Source of the DNA: Viridothelium virens
Lineage: Eukaryota; Ascomycota; Dothideomycetes; Trypetheliales; Trypetheliaceae
DNA: 64,000 nt
Assembly: GCA_010094025.1 (NCBI GenBank)
Contig: ML991812.1
Span: 186,001 to 250,000 of the forward strand
Direction of reading: 5' to 3'
Shown here: positions 1 through 11,131 of the stretch, piece after piece
How positions within the stretch are numbered: the stretch's first letter is position 1
Layout of the letters: every line of letters starts with the position of its first letter
Made by a program: the position numbers and the translations under genes
Notes under the pieces: generated by a model
Seen by the model: only the letters and a program-made list of their open reading frames with translations
Told to the model about the DNA's origin: nothing
Database searches by the model: none

Positions 1-1500
1 TATATGCCCATCGGCAAAGTCTCAATCATAGGCACATTCCAAGCGCTCATTCCAAAGGGCAATACGAACCATGCCTTGCGTACTCGGAGACCAACGGTTA
101 CTTCTGTCAAGAGAGAACAAACCTCCAACCTTGATGTCAATAGATTCAATTGCGTACCACACAATGAGTTTGCTTCCGGAGTCTCGTGCATCGAGACGCT
201 CTCTCATCCTGGCCTGCCTTCTTGTCCTGTTCTTAATCGTTGGCCTCATTCGTGAGCGTACCACCTTTGATGCTGCCACTGGGCGCATCGTTGTCCACAA
301 GGCAACGCTCGACAAAGCCAGAATACCTGCGGCCAAGAAAATAGCTTTAGGTTGGCCCTTTTCCGTGTCGAACTAAGTTAGCAAAACATTGGCTAACACA
401 AGGATGTCCGACAGCGTAGGAATAATACACCGGAGTCTTAGCCACTACCAAGACTTCTGCCTCCTTTTCGCGTCGTCTTCAAGCGAGTTTTGCCTCAAAA
501 ATGCACACGCAGTCACCTTCCAAATGACTGAAATACTCACCGGCCATATGCTTTGCATCCGCCCCCACGAAGTCGCTAGCATCTGGCCCGTCAGCATGAT
601 CGGACCCGACGACCACAAGTTCGGACCCGGAGTCAATCTCTCTAAAGAGCAATCATTGTTTTGATGCACTGATCGTTGCTCAGGTGTGTCTGAAGAATGG
701 CTGGATCGTCATATTATTGCACTGAATGGTCAGACCTTTCTACAACATCTGCATACAACACGCCTCTCCCCTATCACCATTCGAGATCGACGGCGACACA
801 CATCTCTGTTTTTTTGCTTATCAGCGTCTCAGAAGCACCTTTGGTGTATATCCTGTCTGACTTAATAAAAAAACGTTGACCTTACTGGACTTCTCATCGA
901 GGCTCGTCATGCTGACTGTCATCCAATGAATTTGATCAAAACCTCTAGCAATGAGTAAGAAAGGCTACCGAACTAGGATGATCCAGTAAAGTAGAACGTT
1001 CTCTGCGCCGCTTTTTTGGAACCGAATCTTCATTATGGGGAATACAAATGTTCCCACGTCAGTGTTCGCTTGGCCCGCATTTCGCTGATGCAATTACACA
1101 AAATCTCATGAACCGCGTGCGTCTCTGTGTGGGTACTTGAATGAATCAGGCGGGCTTGTAAGAGTTGCACAAGTTCCGGAGTGATCGCGAAGCCAGGCCG
1201 GGGTCTCGGTCATGGTGATAACATGACTTCACAGATTCATGAACTCTAGCTTCAACTGTATTGTATCATTAGGGCATATGGCAAATCCTATGCTGGTCTG
1301 TCTACATTCCACTGTTACTCTCCAATCATCGGATCCTACTGGAGTATTCCTGGCTTAACATACCTTCTTCCTCCAACGCGAGCCCTTATCACAGTTACTC
1401 TCGATACGGGACCTCGACATGAGGGTTTGACTTGGGTATACTTCTCCAGTCCAATCTCCACGTCATCCGCGTGCTATGCTGTGACAAAGCAACGTGGCTA
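1..1500. other. intergenic stretch, no gene recognised
   Basis: No recognisable protein family on either strand. The only mildly suggestive frame is on the + strand at 71-376, where a run of about 17 hydrophobic residues (LILACLLVLFLIVGLI) follows a basic stretch; it could be a small one-pass membrane protein or chance. The left edge is cut, so part of a gene from outside the window may be present. Confidence 0.3.
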
Positions 1501-2572
1501 TTACGGTCTGGGCAGGTGAGTGCCGGCTTTATTCCGACAGTGATCAGCTTTTACGTTCCCTGACGTTCGTACGCAGTCCAAGCACAAGCCATTAGTGCTC
1601 AACCTGTCAAGTCCGTCCAATAGAGAACCATCGAAGTCTGGCGGACGGTGCCCCAAGCGGCCGCGGCCACAGTATGAATCCATTCCTCTCTCCCCGATCG
1701 GGGGGATCTTGGAGGTGCCCAAATGTTTTATCGCCCTGGAGCATGACGCTCTCTTTGCCCACTGAATGTTGAGTCCTGTTTCAAACAGGTGTAGGATACA
1801 GTGACCATACCAGTACGCTGAGCATTGACAGGAATGGTCCGTAGTACAACGGGTTCTCAAGTAATCTAACAGGACGAGATCTATTCGACTCCGTAATGTC
1901 GACCGCTCGGCTTCGAGCATACCTAGAGGAAGTCTCATGAGTCTTTGAAAACAGTCTTTGCACAAGGAGTCAAGGAAGTCAATTACCTAATGCTTTCCAT
2001 GGCACGAAACAGCTGACAACGTCCTCCCACAACTTTATATAGGGCATATCGTAATGCACAATCAAATCATGGGTGATCCTTTCAAACGCGGTAGCGTCAT
2101 CGAAAATATATGCTGAAACCATGTGGAGAGCCAGGGTGTTCGGATCCGTCGTGCTTTCGGTATTCATCATCCAGACCTGGAAAAGTCGTTTCAAAGCAAT
2201 GTGGCAGTCGTATTTGTTGACGAGGCAGGCAATCGAATAGAATTCTGATGTGGTGAGCTCATCTGGGACCAGATCCGTCCGTAGATGGAGCTCACTACAA
2301 ATTATCCTCATCGCAAAGGGGTTATCGTCAGGAAGAGGAACTGTTCTAGGGTTTGATTCATTCAACCCCTGGCCTTCAGCAAAACGGGGTCCGAACATCG
2401 CTGCGAAGACCTTAGATGTGCTCTTCAGAAACAATGAAGAGACGCGAAGACTCATTTTATCATCGTCTTTGCCAACAGCAAGGATGATATCTCCAGTCAG
2501 TGCGATGTCCACACCATGTTGTTTCTTCAGCTGAGCGATATCCACATCAGATTGTTCCTTTGATTGGGCCAT
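1501..2572 (-). CDS. BTB/POZ domain protein (copy 1 of a tandem pair)
   Basis: Two exons, 2572-1987 and 1922-1501, joined by a 64-nt intron (1923-1986) that restores one 335-residue frame. Residues about 25-120 form a BTB/POZ fold: 'GDIILAVG', then 'RVSSLFLKSTSKVFAAMFGP' and 'VPLPDDNPFAMRIICSELH' are the usual dimerisation-domain landmarks. The tail carries 'GLCLDCVRTSG', a cysteine motif I associate with a large fungal BTB family. These proteins mediate protein-protein contacts, sometimes as Cullin-3 adaptors; no BACK or Kelch repeats are visible, so a specific role cannot be assigned. A related gene lies about 1.4 kb away on the same strand. A (TA)n tract about 130 bp upstream of the start could serve as a TATA element. 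The family call is firm; function is unknown. Confidence 0.85.
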
Positions 2573-2702
2573 GGTGGTGATCAGCCGCAGTTGTCTCGCC
2601 TAATAATTTTCTTGAAGAGGATTCAAAATAAGTGAGAAAGCCAAGCTGCGGAAGGCCCCAGTGAATGGACTGCAAGGAAAGAGAGCTTGGAAATGGTGTC
2701 TC

Positions 2703-2719
2703 TATATATATATATATAA
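2703..2719. repeat. (TA)n microsatellite, possible TATA region of BTB gene 1
   Basis: About eight TA dinucleotides about 130 bp upstream of the minus-strand BTB start codon at 2572. It is a simple repeat that may also act as the TATA element of that gene. Confidence 0.7.
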
Positions 2720-2720
2720 G

Positions 2721-2970
2721 GAAGGGTTGTTCGTGATGGCTGTAGTGGGTGACTGCCATATCTGCCAATACTCATTCCAATAGTTGACGAAGAATTCGGT
2801 CGTAATAATGTATGTCTCACAAGCAGGTGATGACGCCTGTGAATATGAGAAAGGGTCTTTCGTGATGATTGTAGTGGGTAATTGCCATATTTGCTAGTAC
2901 TCATATCGTTTGTTGATGAAGAAGTCAGTTGAAGAGCTCACAAACGGGTGATGACGCCTGCGCTTGAATC
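2721..2970. repeat. tandem duplication, two diverged copies of about 125 bp
   Basis: Copy 1 (2721-2849) and copy 2 (2850-2970) share blocks in the same order: 'cgtgatg..tgtagtgggt..tgccatat.tgc', 'tactcat', 'ttga.gaagaa', and 'ggtgatgacgcctg'. Matching blocks are offset by 121-129 bp. It lies in the promoter side of BTB gene 1. Confidence 0.75.
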
Positions 2971-3941
2971 TGGAGTCACGTTGCTAGATAAGGCAGCAGG
3001 ACCTTGAAAACAGTGGTGGTGAGGGCCTCTTTGTGGCAAAGAGGCTGTTTCACGTGGATTTAGGCTGGAAAGAGTGATTGCACGAGCCGACAGTCACCAT
3101 AGGCACGTGTCAATGATGAAGATCATGTCCTGATTCTCATGTTTATCCCCCCAAACTGCTCACTCGCTGTAGCCTTGAATTATTCCACCTTGATAACTTG
3201 ATCATCGCCTGCGCTGGAGACTTCGAGTCCACTTCCACAGGGTAAGCTCGTGGAGCACAGATACCCTTATTCTCTGGCAATTTCTTGTGAATAGACTGGC
3301 AATACGTGAACTGGAAGGGAAGCAACTGGTGGCTCGATACAAGGGCGCGGCAAGTCTGCATATGATTGATACGAAGCTGTTGATGAGGCGTTTTCATAAT
3401 TATTAGCACTGAAGATTGGCATTTAATCTAGATTTTCGTGGGGGACCTTTCACGTTATACGCAGCGGGAATCAAACTGTTCATATTAGTAGTTCTCTCAT
3501 TTGTTCTTTCTTTCTTTTTCTCTTGTGCGTCCCTTGAGTTCCCCTCAAAGTCCGTTGAAAACTACGATCTCTCAAATTTTCGTGCGAGATTCGAGGAAAG
3601 GGGCCAATTCACGGAGTAGCAGAGGTAAGAGCATAGACCACCTCCAACATTCCTACACCTTGTGCAAAAAGAGAAGGGATCCCTTCTTGTAGTCATTTTA
3701 GTTGAACTTGCAAGCAAATTCATTATAGAATTGGCATTCCTAGGTGTAAATCCTCTTCACATTCCATCAATCTTGTCTTGCTGAAGTCTTTCGAGATTGA
3801 TAAAGAGCTCCAAGCAGACAACGCAATCAACCGTATCCCTCCAGCCTTATCACGCCCAACAGACAGTGATATATCCTAAGCGCATGTCTATGTTAACCAG
3901 CAGCTTCCATCGTATTAGCCAGTTTTAGTTCCGCCGTTGTT

Positions 3942-4936
3942 CTACAAGCGCTTGACTCTGCATTTGGTATTGCAGCATTCCGCATGATCATGGCAGTCGA
4001 TGCAGAGTCCAGATGTATTTCTGATTTTGATAAAGCACTCCCGAATTCCTGGTGGTCTGCGTACGAACGGCTGGGTGGGGGTTTCCAGATCACGTCTGTT
4101 TTCGATATGTTTCATAGTGTCCTCGCAAGATGAGTCGCGAAAGCCGGCTACAAAGGCCTCTGATCCCGCATAAGTCTTGGCCAGACTGCAAGTCTGTGCA
4201 TTCACAGACTTGCAAGGAACGTGGGTACTGCATGAAGTCGTGTGGAACCAAGTCAAGGCGTGCCAAAGAACGGCATTGATGCGAAGCCGCAGCGCTTCTC
4301 GCTTTCTTGTCATACAATCTGTAAAACCAAGTTAACTAAGAACACTTCGTTCACCTAAACCCTCAATTACCTATAAGTTCCCATGGAATGTCATGGCAGG
4401 TATTGTCTTTCCGAAGTTGAGAATAGCTTCCCCCGTAATTGAAGAGAAGTGCTTTGCTGACATCCGCAAAACCACACAGATCATCCAGCAAGAGCGCGCT
4501 TGCCAGAAGTATAACGAGAATATTGGGGTTCCTGAGATTGTCGTTCACTGAGTGCATCATCCAAGCCCGACTCACGTATTGCAAAGCCGAGGAACATCCA
4601 TATTTGTCAGACACGCTCGCTACTTGATGGATTGAAGCTGGTGCAGGACGCTCCATATTATTGAGGACTTCATTGCGGAGATGAATGATATTGCATAGAG
4701 TCGTTAAGGCCCTCCACGTCATCATCTGGCAGAGGCACCGTCTTCGGATTGGCACTGTTCAGAGATTGATCCTCATTGAAATGAGGTCCGAACATGGCGG
4801 CAAAGGTTTTCGAGGCCATTTTCAAGGCCACAGAGTGGACCCGTAGTTTTTTCTGAGCCGTACCTTGTCCCACAACGAGAACGACGTCGCCATCCGGTGC
4901 GATCTCCAAAGGAGCATGCTCACCGTCTTGAGCCAT
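3942..4936 (-). pseudogene. BTB/POZ domain protein (copy 2), frameshifted
   Basis: A paralogue of the neighbouring BTB gene. Exon 1 runs 4936-4371, the intron is 4319-4370 (52 nt), and exon 2 runs 4318-3942. The BTB start ('GDVVLVVG', 'VALKMASKTFAAMFGP', 'VPLPDDDVE') is in one frame and the rest ('ALTTLCNIIHLRNE' through 'TSGLCIDCHDH') continues in another. Total exon length is 943 nt, exactly one more than a multiple of three, so one extra base in the short C run at about 4710-4712 (G run on the coding strand) explains the break. The intron falls at the same codon as in copy 1 (a split GGT/GAT after a conserved PW-x-x-x motif), which confirms common origin. It is either a young pseudogene or a sequencing error; the rest of the gene is intact. 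Confidence 0.75.
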
Positions 4937-5859
4937 GATTTGAGCGAGACCGTACTGAAGTTGTGTACTAGGTTGTCAGTTAGATCAAACGAGATTTGAG
5001 ATGATTCTGAGAATTGACTTACCCAGTTCCACTTTGTGGGTAAACTACGAAGAAACCAAACGAGGGGAGTGAATGAGAGGAAAAGTGGGGACTGTGGCTA
5101 TTGCTTATCAAGCTCGTCACTACTGGAACCTAGTAGGATGCGCTCTGCAACACTTAGTGTCTCCTTATGGTCATTCGTTTCCTGAGTTAACCAGTGACAG
5201 CACGTGACGGTATAACGAAACGTGTTTGCTGCCCGATGGGATTAGTATGATTGAATGTAAACAGAGATGCAGAAGGACCGATAAATTCCATGGAGTTCAT
5301 GCATCCAGACAAAAGCAGCTGAAATTTTGTTTTGCAAGATACGCAAACTGAGAGGGCTATCTTGCTTCGCGTTGGTGAGATATAAACATTGAGAATCAAG
5401 ATCGTATGTCAAACGGGTGCTGTTTGAGAGAACCTGGGATAAGGGATCGGGAACTAAACCTTTCGCTTCTAGCGAGCCACAATTCTGAAAACAATTTATT
5501 GAACTGTTAGTTAAATCTAGGTCCCTCGCCGTATCTTTAGCAGGTGGAGCAATCGAAAACAATCAGCAAATTCACTGATCCTTCCAAGTTCTAACCAATA
5601 AATCCGCAGGCGTCGAACCTGAAAGAATAAGTCACTGTCAGGCCTACCAATTCGTCGCAACGGATTAAGCAATCAACTGTTCGAAGTCGAGTGTATCTGA
5701 ATCTAGTTTTCTTCACGTCAAGCTACTTCAGATCTTCGTCGTCGTCTTCCACTTTACATAGATTCGTCAGCAACCTTGAAGTCTTCAGTTCTCGTTTCAG
5801 TATACTAATTTGAAGTCGACGGTCGGATAAATTGTTCACATGCCGCACGGTAGCTGACC
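4937..5859. other. intergenic, nothing recognised
   Basis: No conserved frame or RNA gene seen. Small minus-strand frames at 5187-5562 show no family features. Confidence 0.4.
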
Positions 5860-6308
5860 TCAGGAGTCTGGTCTGTGGCCAGCGCGTAAGCTCAAACTCA
5901 TTGCTGCCCTCGTTTCCATGTCTCCCTTATTGCTCTGCAGACCCCGCTGAATCAGTATTTTACTTCTAGCGGGTACCACAGAAATCGTATGGCATGTTTT
6001 CGATCGATGTACACGGAAGCCATCTTTGTCAATGAAGTTAGCTTTGATTTTTCCAAAGGCCAGGAGAACATTGTACGGTAAACATGACTGCTTTGTTCTG
6101 GCGCCTTTTTGCGAACTTCGACCAATTAGCTCGTACAATTTCGTACAGCCTGATCGACCTTTCCTAGGCGGTCCATCAGGTCTTTCCGATCCGCAAGAAT
6201 ATCATTGAAGAATGCATACATTCTGCACCCCATTGGCGTAGTTTTCTCGGTGATCATATTACCCATCGTGCGGACGCCTGGCAAAATCCTCAGAATTCCG
6301 TCCGCCAT
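5860..6308 (-). CDS. hypothetical protein, two exons (weak)
   Basis: Exon 6308-6147 joins in phase to exon 6087-5860 across a 59-nt intron (6088-6146) that starts GTACGA, ends GCAG and contains GCTAATTG as a possible branch site. The product would be 129 residues, basic in its second half. I do not recognise a family. The clean splice is the main support; chance cannot be excluded. Confidence 0.3.
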
Positions 6309-6726
6309 ATCGTAAGAGCGACTCTATTGGACTCGGATTAGGTAGTTAGTTGGAATAGGAATCAGTTACCGTCATTCCACGAGGTGGCCAGACAACTAGA
6401 ACAGATACTGTGAGAGATACTGTGGGTAAAACAGGTCTCTTCCTTAAATTATGTTTGGATCTTGAGAGGCAAAAATTACGTTAACATCAAGACATGCCAG
6501 CTCTTCCATAATAGAGAAGTGGATGGTTTTTGGCAAATTAAAGTACCTAACGCCGACGGAAGGGACATTTTTGAACCCGGCACATTTCCCGCCTCTCCCC
6601 AGGCACAGATGACGTAACACCTCTACCTCTACACCTCGCCATAGCTCTTGGAAGGATGCTAACATTACCTCTTCCTCAGTCAAAATCAAGTGAATGAAAC
6701 AACTCTTCACACGTAGCACTAGAAGC
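6309..6726. other. intergenic, upstream of acylphosphatase
   Basis: Promoter side of the acylphosphatase gene. A minus-strand frame at 6444-6794 overlaps its first exon and shows no family features. Confidence 0.4.
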
Positions 6727-7227
6727 ATGGCGCCCAAGCGCGTGAGTGATTTTTGGCAAGGGAAAGCCAAAGATTTCGAGTTGCTAATGGCCAATTTAGA
6801 TTCAGTACAAGGTCGAGGGGCAGGTTCAAGGTACGTTCTGACCTGATGACGAATTCAAAGAGGTAGAAAATAATGAGGCCTTCAACCAGGCGTCAACTTC
6901 CGGTCTGTTCCTCCCGCTCTCGTCTTCAAACCAGGTCGGCTACTCACCGTTCAACAGATCGTACACGCGCAGGCAGGCGCAAGGTCTCGGAGTCACTGGT
7001 TTTGTGAAGAATGTTGAAGATGGCTCGGTATTACTACCTGCTGCTCACCTCCTTCGAATAGTGCTGAAACAATTATGACGCAGGTGCAGGGAGAAGCACA
7101 GGGCACGGATGAACAATTGAAGGAGTTCATTCAACATCTGAACAAAGGACCCCAGGCGGCGATCGTGAACGGAGTCGAACATTCAGAGATTGAAACTAAG
7201 GAGGGAGAGAGCAGCTTCAGCGATTGA
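6727..7227 (+). CDS. acylphosphatase
   Basis: Five small exons: 6727-6741, 6806-6830, 6890-6902, 6958-7027 and 7084-7227, summing to 88 residues, the normal size for this family (about 90-100). The enzyme hydrolyses acyl phosphates such as 1,3-bisphosphoglycerate and carbamoyl phosphate in the cytosol. The signature 'GQVQGVNFRSYTRRQA' carries the phosphate-binding arginine (R18), and 'GVTGFVKN' the catalytic asparagine (N36). The C-terminal half 'VQGEAQGTDEQLKEFIQHL' and 'GPQAAIV' also match. Exon 3 is only 13 nt. All introns are GT-AG, 55-64 nt long; intron 1 contains GCTAAT and intron 3 CTCAC as likely branch sites. The intron 3 donor (GTCTGT) is weak, but the protein is continuous across it. 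Confidence 0.9.
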
Positions 7228-8085
7228 AAAGCTGGGCTGATAGAAATGTCATCTGGTCTTGCCCGGCTTGCTCTTTCAGATTAGGGTCTTGCAACATGTC
7301 CCGTGGTCAAGTTAAGGGGAAAAGGAGACTTACAGAGGCGCTTCTACCAAGAACGGACAGCGACCTATCCAGCCTGAGAATGTCTATGTATGAGTTAATG
7401 GATAAGAAATACTCCGTGGACAATGGAAGGGTAGGCAACGTTGACTCGGTGGCAACATTGTAACAACTACCTGTCAACCACGTCATCGACTGTTACACCC
7501 ACTGCCACTTGAAGGAAGTATGGCAATGTTCTAGCCCGTGTAGCATGATTAATGTAGAAGAATCTAACATAATCGCTGAGGTCAGGAGCGTGAACGAGGC
7601 GGTTTAGAGGCAGTGCTGCCGCTTCCGAAATATCCCGATGTGGCTAATTCCAAATTTCCAGCCATGTCCCGTTTCTCCCAGTCAGCGAGACACAACACCG
7701 CAAACTTCGTTTTGTTTGGTAACATTTTTTCCCGTTCCCCATAAAATCTACGTGGCAGCAAGGTCATATGGACGCCCTAGTACACGTTTCTGCAAAGTGT
7801 TAGAAAAGTTTTGCTTTGTAGCAAGGCTAGAACGCGCCCAATACGCGAGATGCAGCTTCGAAAAATGATCGTTACCGGCGGCTGACGGAGTGAATTGCTT
7901 GGTATGTTGCGGTTCCGAGATACGAGTCATCCTATCCTTTGTCTCAGGTGACTCTACCATATAAGTCAAGCTTTGATGCCTTACGTCGACATCATCTGCC
8001 TGTAGTCACCGTCGCACCTTATCACAATATTTTTCTTCCTTCTCTGAAGAAATTCTCTGAAGATCTGCTCATTTCGACGAGATTA
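7228..8085. other. intergenic between acylphosphatase and alternative oxidase
   Basis: No gene recognised. The alternative oxidase frame is open back to an ATG at 7939, so the upper part may be 5' UTR or an extended leader. Confidence 0.4.
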
Positions 8086-9358
8086 ATGACTTCTTTGCAG
8101 CCAACAAACTGTGCGAGGCTACTCGCATCGAAGGGAACCTCAGCCCAAATATCGAGAAGCCTCTGTGTGCTAGTGAATGGCGGCCATCTATCGCTCAACA
8201 GTCGTGGTGGGAGGTCACTAAATCACTCGCAGCAATGGCGGAATCCAAATAGAGCTTTCTCCTCCACAGCTACAGCTCAGATAAAGGAATTTTTTCCTTC
8301 TCATGAGACACAGAAAGTTCGACAGACTGATGCTGCTTGGCCTCATCCTATGTGTGTTCTGTGCAACCCCTGTCATGGAAGACAATACTAACGCGTCTTC
8401 TCAAGCTACACTGAGAAGCAACTGAACGATATCAGGGTGGCCCACCGCGAAGTCAAGAATTGGTCCGATCGGGCTGCACTCATTGCGATTCGATGTCTTC
8501 GCTGGAGCTTCGACACCATTACAGGCTACAAACATGATTCGGCAGTCGCTCTCGCTAAGAAAGATCACGAAAAGGCTGTGCAGAAGTACGCAATGACCGA
8601 ACGGAAATTTATGATCCGCAATATCTTCTTGGAGAGCATTGCTGGTGTACCTGGCATGGTTGGTGGCATGCTCCGTCATCTTCACAGCCTGCGAAAGATG
8701 AAGCGGGATAACGGTTGGTACGTCAATTCGTCAAGGCATTGCCTCAGTCGACACTGCAAGTCTTGATGGGTGTCAAGCTGACAGCGAGCCAGGATTGAGA
8801 CACTGCTCGAAGAGTCTTTCAACGAGCGAATGCATCTCCTCACATTCCTCAAAATGGCCGAGCCTGGCTGGTTCATGCGACTGGCAATACTCGGTGCCCA
8901 AGGCGTGTTCTTCAACGCATTCTTTGTGGCCTGTCTTATCTCTCCGCGTACCTGTCATCGCTTTGTAGGCTATCTTGAAGAGGAGGCTGTCATCACATAT
9001 AGCCGACAGATCGCCGACTTGGAAGCTGGCAAATTGCCGAAGTGGGAGAAGATGGACGCCCCGGATATCGCAATCAAGTACTGGAATATGCCCGAGGGAC
9101 ATCGCAAGATGAAAGACCTTCTACTATATATCAGGGCAGACGAGGCAAAACACCGTGAGGTTAACCACACCTTGGTAAGCGGGGTCAGTCATTGACATGA
9201 TCCGTATCACCGAGTTGACAGTCTTGCAGGGCAACCTTGATCAGAAAGATGATCCCAATCCTTTTGTCTCGAAATACAAAGATCCTACCAAACCTCACCC
9301 CTCGAAAGACATCGAACATATTAAATCTACTGGGTGGGAGCGGAACGAAATTATTTGA
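8086..9358 (+). CDS. AOX: alternative oxidase, mitochondrial
   Basis: Four exons: 8086-8351, 8406-8717, 8793-9174 and 9230-9358 (362 residues). It oxidises ubiquinol and reduces O2 to water at the matrix face of the inner membrane, bypassing complexes III and IV. The di-iron carboxylate ligands are all visible: E in '[12 protein letters not shown]' (about residue 165), E and H in '[11 protein letters not shown]' / 'NERMHLL', E in '[12 protein letters not shown]', and E/H in '[13 protein letters not shown]'. The Ser/Arg-rich leader before '[16 protein letters not shown]' is a mitochondrial targeting sequence. Intron 1 has a perfect TACTAAC branch site. An in-frame ATG lies 49 codons upstream (7939); I chose 8086 because the shorter leader matches fungal homologues as I recall them. 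The C-terminus '[10 protein letters not shown]' is typical. Confidence 0.96.
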
Positions 9359-11131
9359 ACGCTCGGAGCCATTTTCTCTTCTCTTCTTCATAAAATTTTA
9401 TGTTTTAAAAATCTCTACTCCTAAGCGCGTGGCTGCGATAAAAATGGGATGAAATTTTTAGAGGATATCAAGAGATCAGGCGTTGTCGGTATAGGAGAAG
9501 CGATCGCACTGGTCAAGGATAGATCGAGTAGCTCCGGCGTTTCTGAGACACGATATCCCAAATATATATTGCCTGTGTCGCAAATACTGAGGCTTTTTCT
9601 TCATGTGAGTCGACTCACTGAATTATGTCCAGAGCTTTCTCACGATCGTCTTCAATCTGACTAGTATTAATGCCTGCCAAAGCCCCGTCATTGTGGATTA
9701 CTTCCAATTTGCTAATAAGCCTACCACCAGATACAGGACGCCTATGGTTGAGATTTGTTTGCTGGTTTCCTTGACCGAAATGAAATGGAGAGGTAAAACT
9801 AATGGTGAAATGCCGAGAATACTGTGCACCTTTGAGGATTGTCCAAAACCATGAATCATTTCTTCACGATTAGGTTTCATCGGACATGGATTTTTCCACC
9901 GCTTGCTGCGCTGAGGTAGGATTCTGCTGATGGATCCGCTAATATCTCTACCCTCTATCCACATGTCCCTACTTATGGTAATGACAAGACCTCCATACAC
10001 TTCTGAGCTTGTTATTTCTATTCATGAAATAATGATAACGTTTTCTTCATGGGAAATGCTCATTTGGCTCAGCTTATTGCCGGTCTCTGAACATGCAGCT
10101 AGCCCCGCTCGGTTAACGACGGAATGCTCCGGTTCCCCTAGACGTATACGTACCTAGGTACTCCGTAACGACTAGCCCGGATTCCAATTTCCCCACCCTC
10201 TCTCCACTCTCCCTGCACTACTGCGGCAAGCCCTGCTCAAGAATAGAGATTTGGTGCTTTCACTAAGATGTGGAGCGCTCCAAGCTGCGGGGAAAGCTGT
10301 TGCGATTGGCAATAAATTTTCCACATTAAAGCAACCCTGGTGCGCATTGGCAAGCTCTCTGTTAGCGTTTGCCCATGTCGGATCAAGCGGTTATACGGTA
10401 GAGTAGCCTCCATCATATAGCTGTGAACCAATCATTGGTTCCTTCTTTCATCTCTTGAACCTCATGCTTAGGGGAGTTCCTGAGAGTTGTTCGTGAAGAG
10501 TTAAGAAGGCTATCAGGTTTCAACCTTTCCAGCTGAACATCGTTGATTCATATTCATCTACAATTCTCAATCGTCTCCGGATACTTTTTCACTTGCCGAA
10601 TAACCAACGTCAGACCCCACAACAGGGATTCATGTCCCAGCTCTGATCCTCATGCACAGCTTTGAGCCAGAAATCGGAGATGGCCAGGGCTCCATATTTC
10701 GGTTAGATGACCGCCCAATCAGGATCATTCCAATGCTGCCTCATTCAACCCTTCTAGGAGGTTTTGCGTCGTTAGATCCCCAGAATTTCGGAACGCGTAT
10801 ACCTTGATACCCTGGCCTTGTACGATAGATGCGGGGCCCCAGTACGGATGGGATGCTTTCTGCCGTTCCAAGCCCGAGGATTTGTCTCTGGAGCTCCTGG
10901 TTTGTTCCAGATGCGAGCCAAGCAGCGCTTTCCCCTCGCTCTATCTTCTAAAATAGACATATTCCTTGCTGCCGAGAGCCTGCTGTGCGGGGTTTATGTG
11001 TAAATAAGGTTGCCGGTCCCACGAGAGCTTGATCTTCCAGGGCTTCTTCTACTGAGCCTCTCATCTCATTGTTCAATCTTGTTGCTTCAAGGTATTGTTC
11101 AAGTCAGTCCAAAAGTTTGACGTCGTTCAAT
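9359..11131. other. intergenic, 1.8 kb
   Basis: No gene recognised. It contains a perfect 12-bp palindrome GTACCTAGGTAC (10150-10161) overlapping a TACTCCGTA 9-mer (10159-10167). Just before 11132 the sequence is pyrimidine-rich, as fungal 5' UTRs often are. Confidence 0.5.

Larger units (their letters stand above)
2573..3941. other. intergenic between the two BTB genes
   Basis: Holds the (TA)n tract and a diverged tandem duplication, listed separately. Small frames at 3143-3409 (-) and 3416-3619 (+) look like chance. Confidence 0.5.

Noticed and set aside
71-376. 101-codon frame with a hydrophobic run
   Set aside because: No homology recognised, start uncertain and window edge nearby; kept only as a remark.
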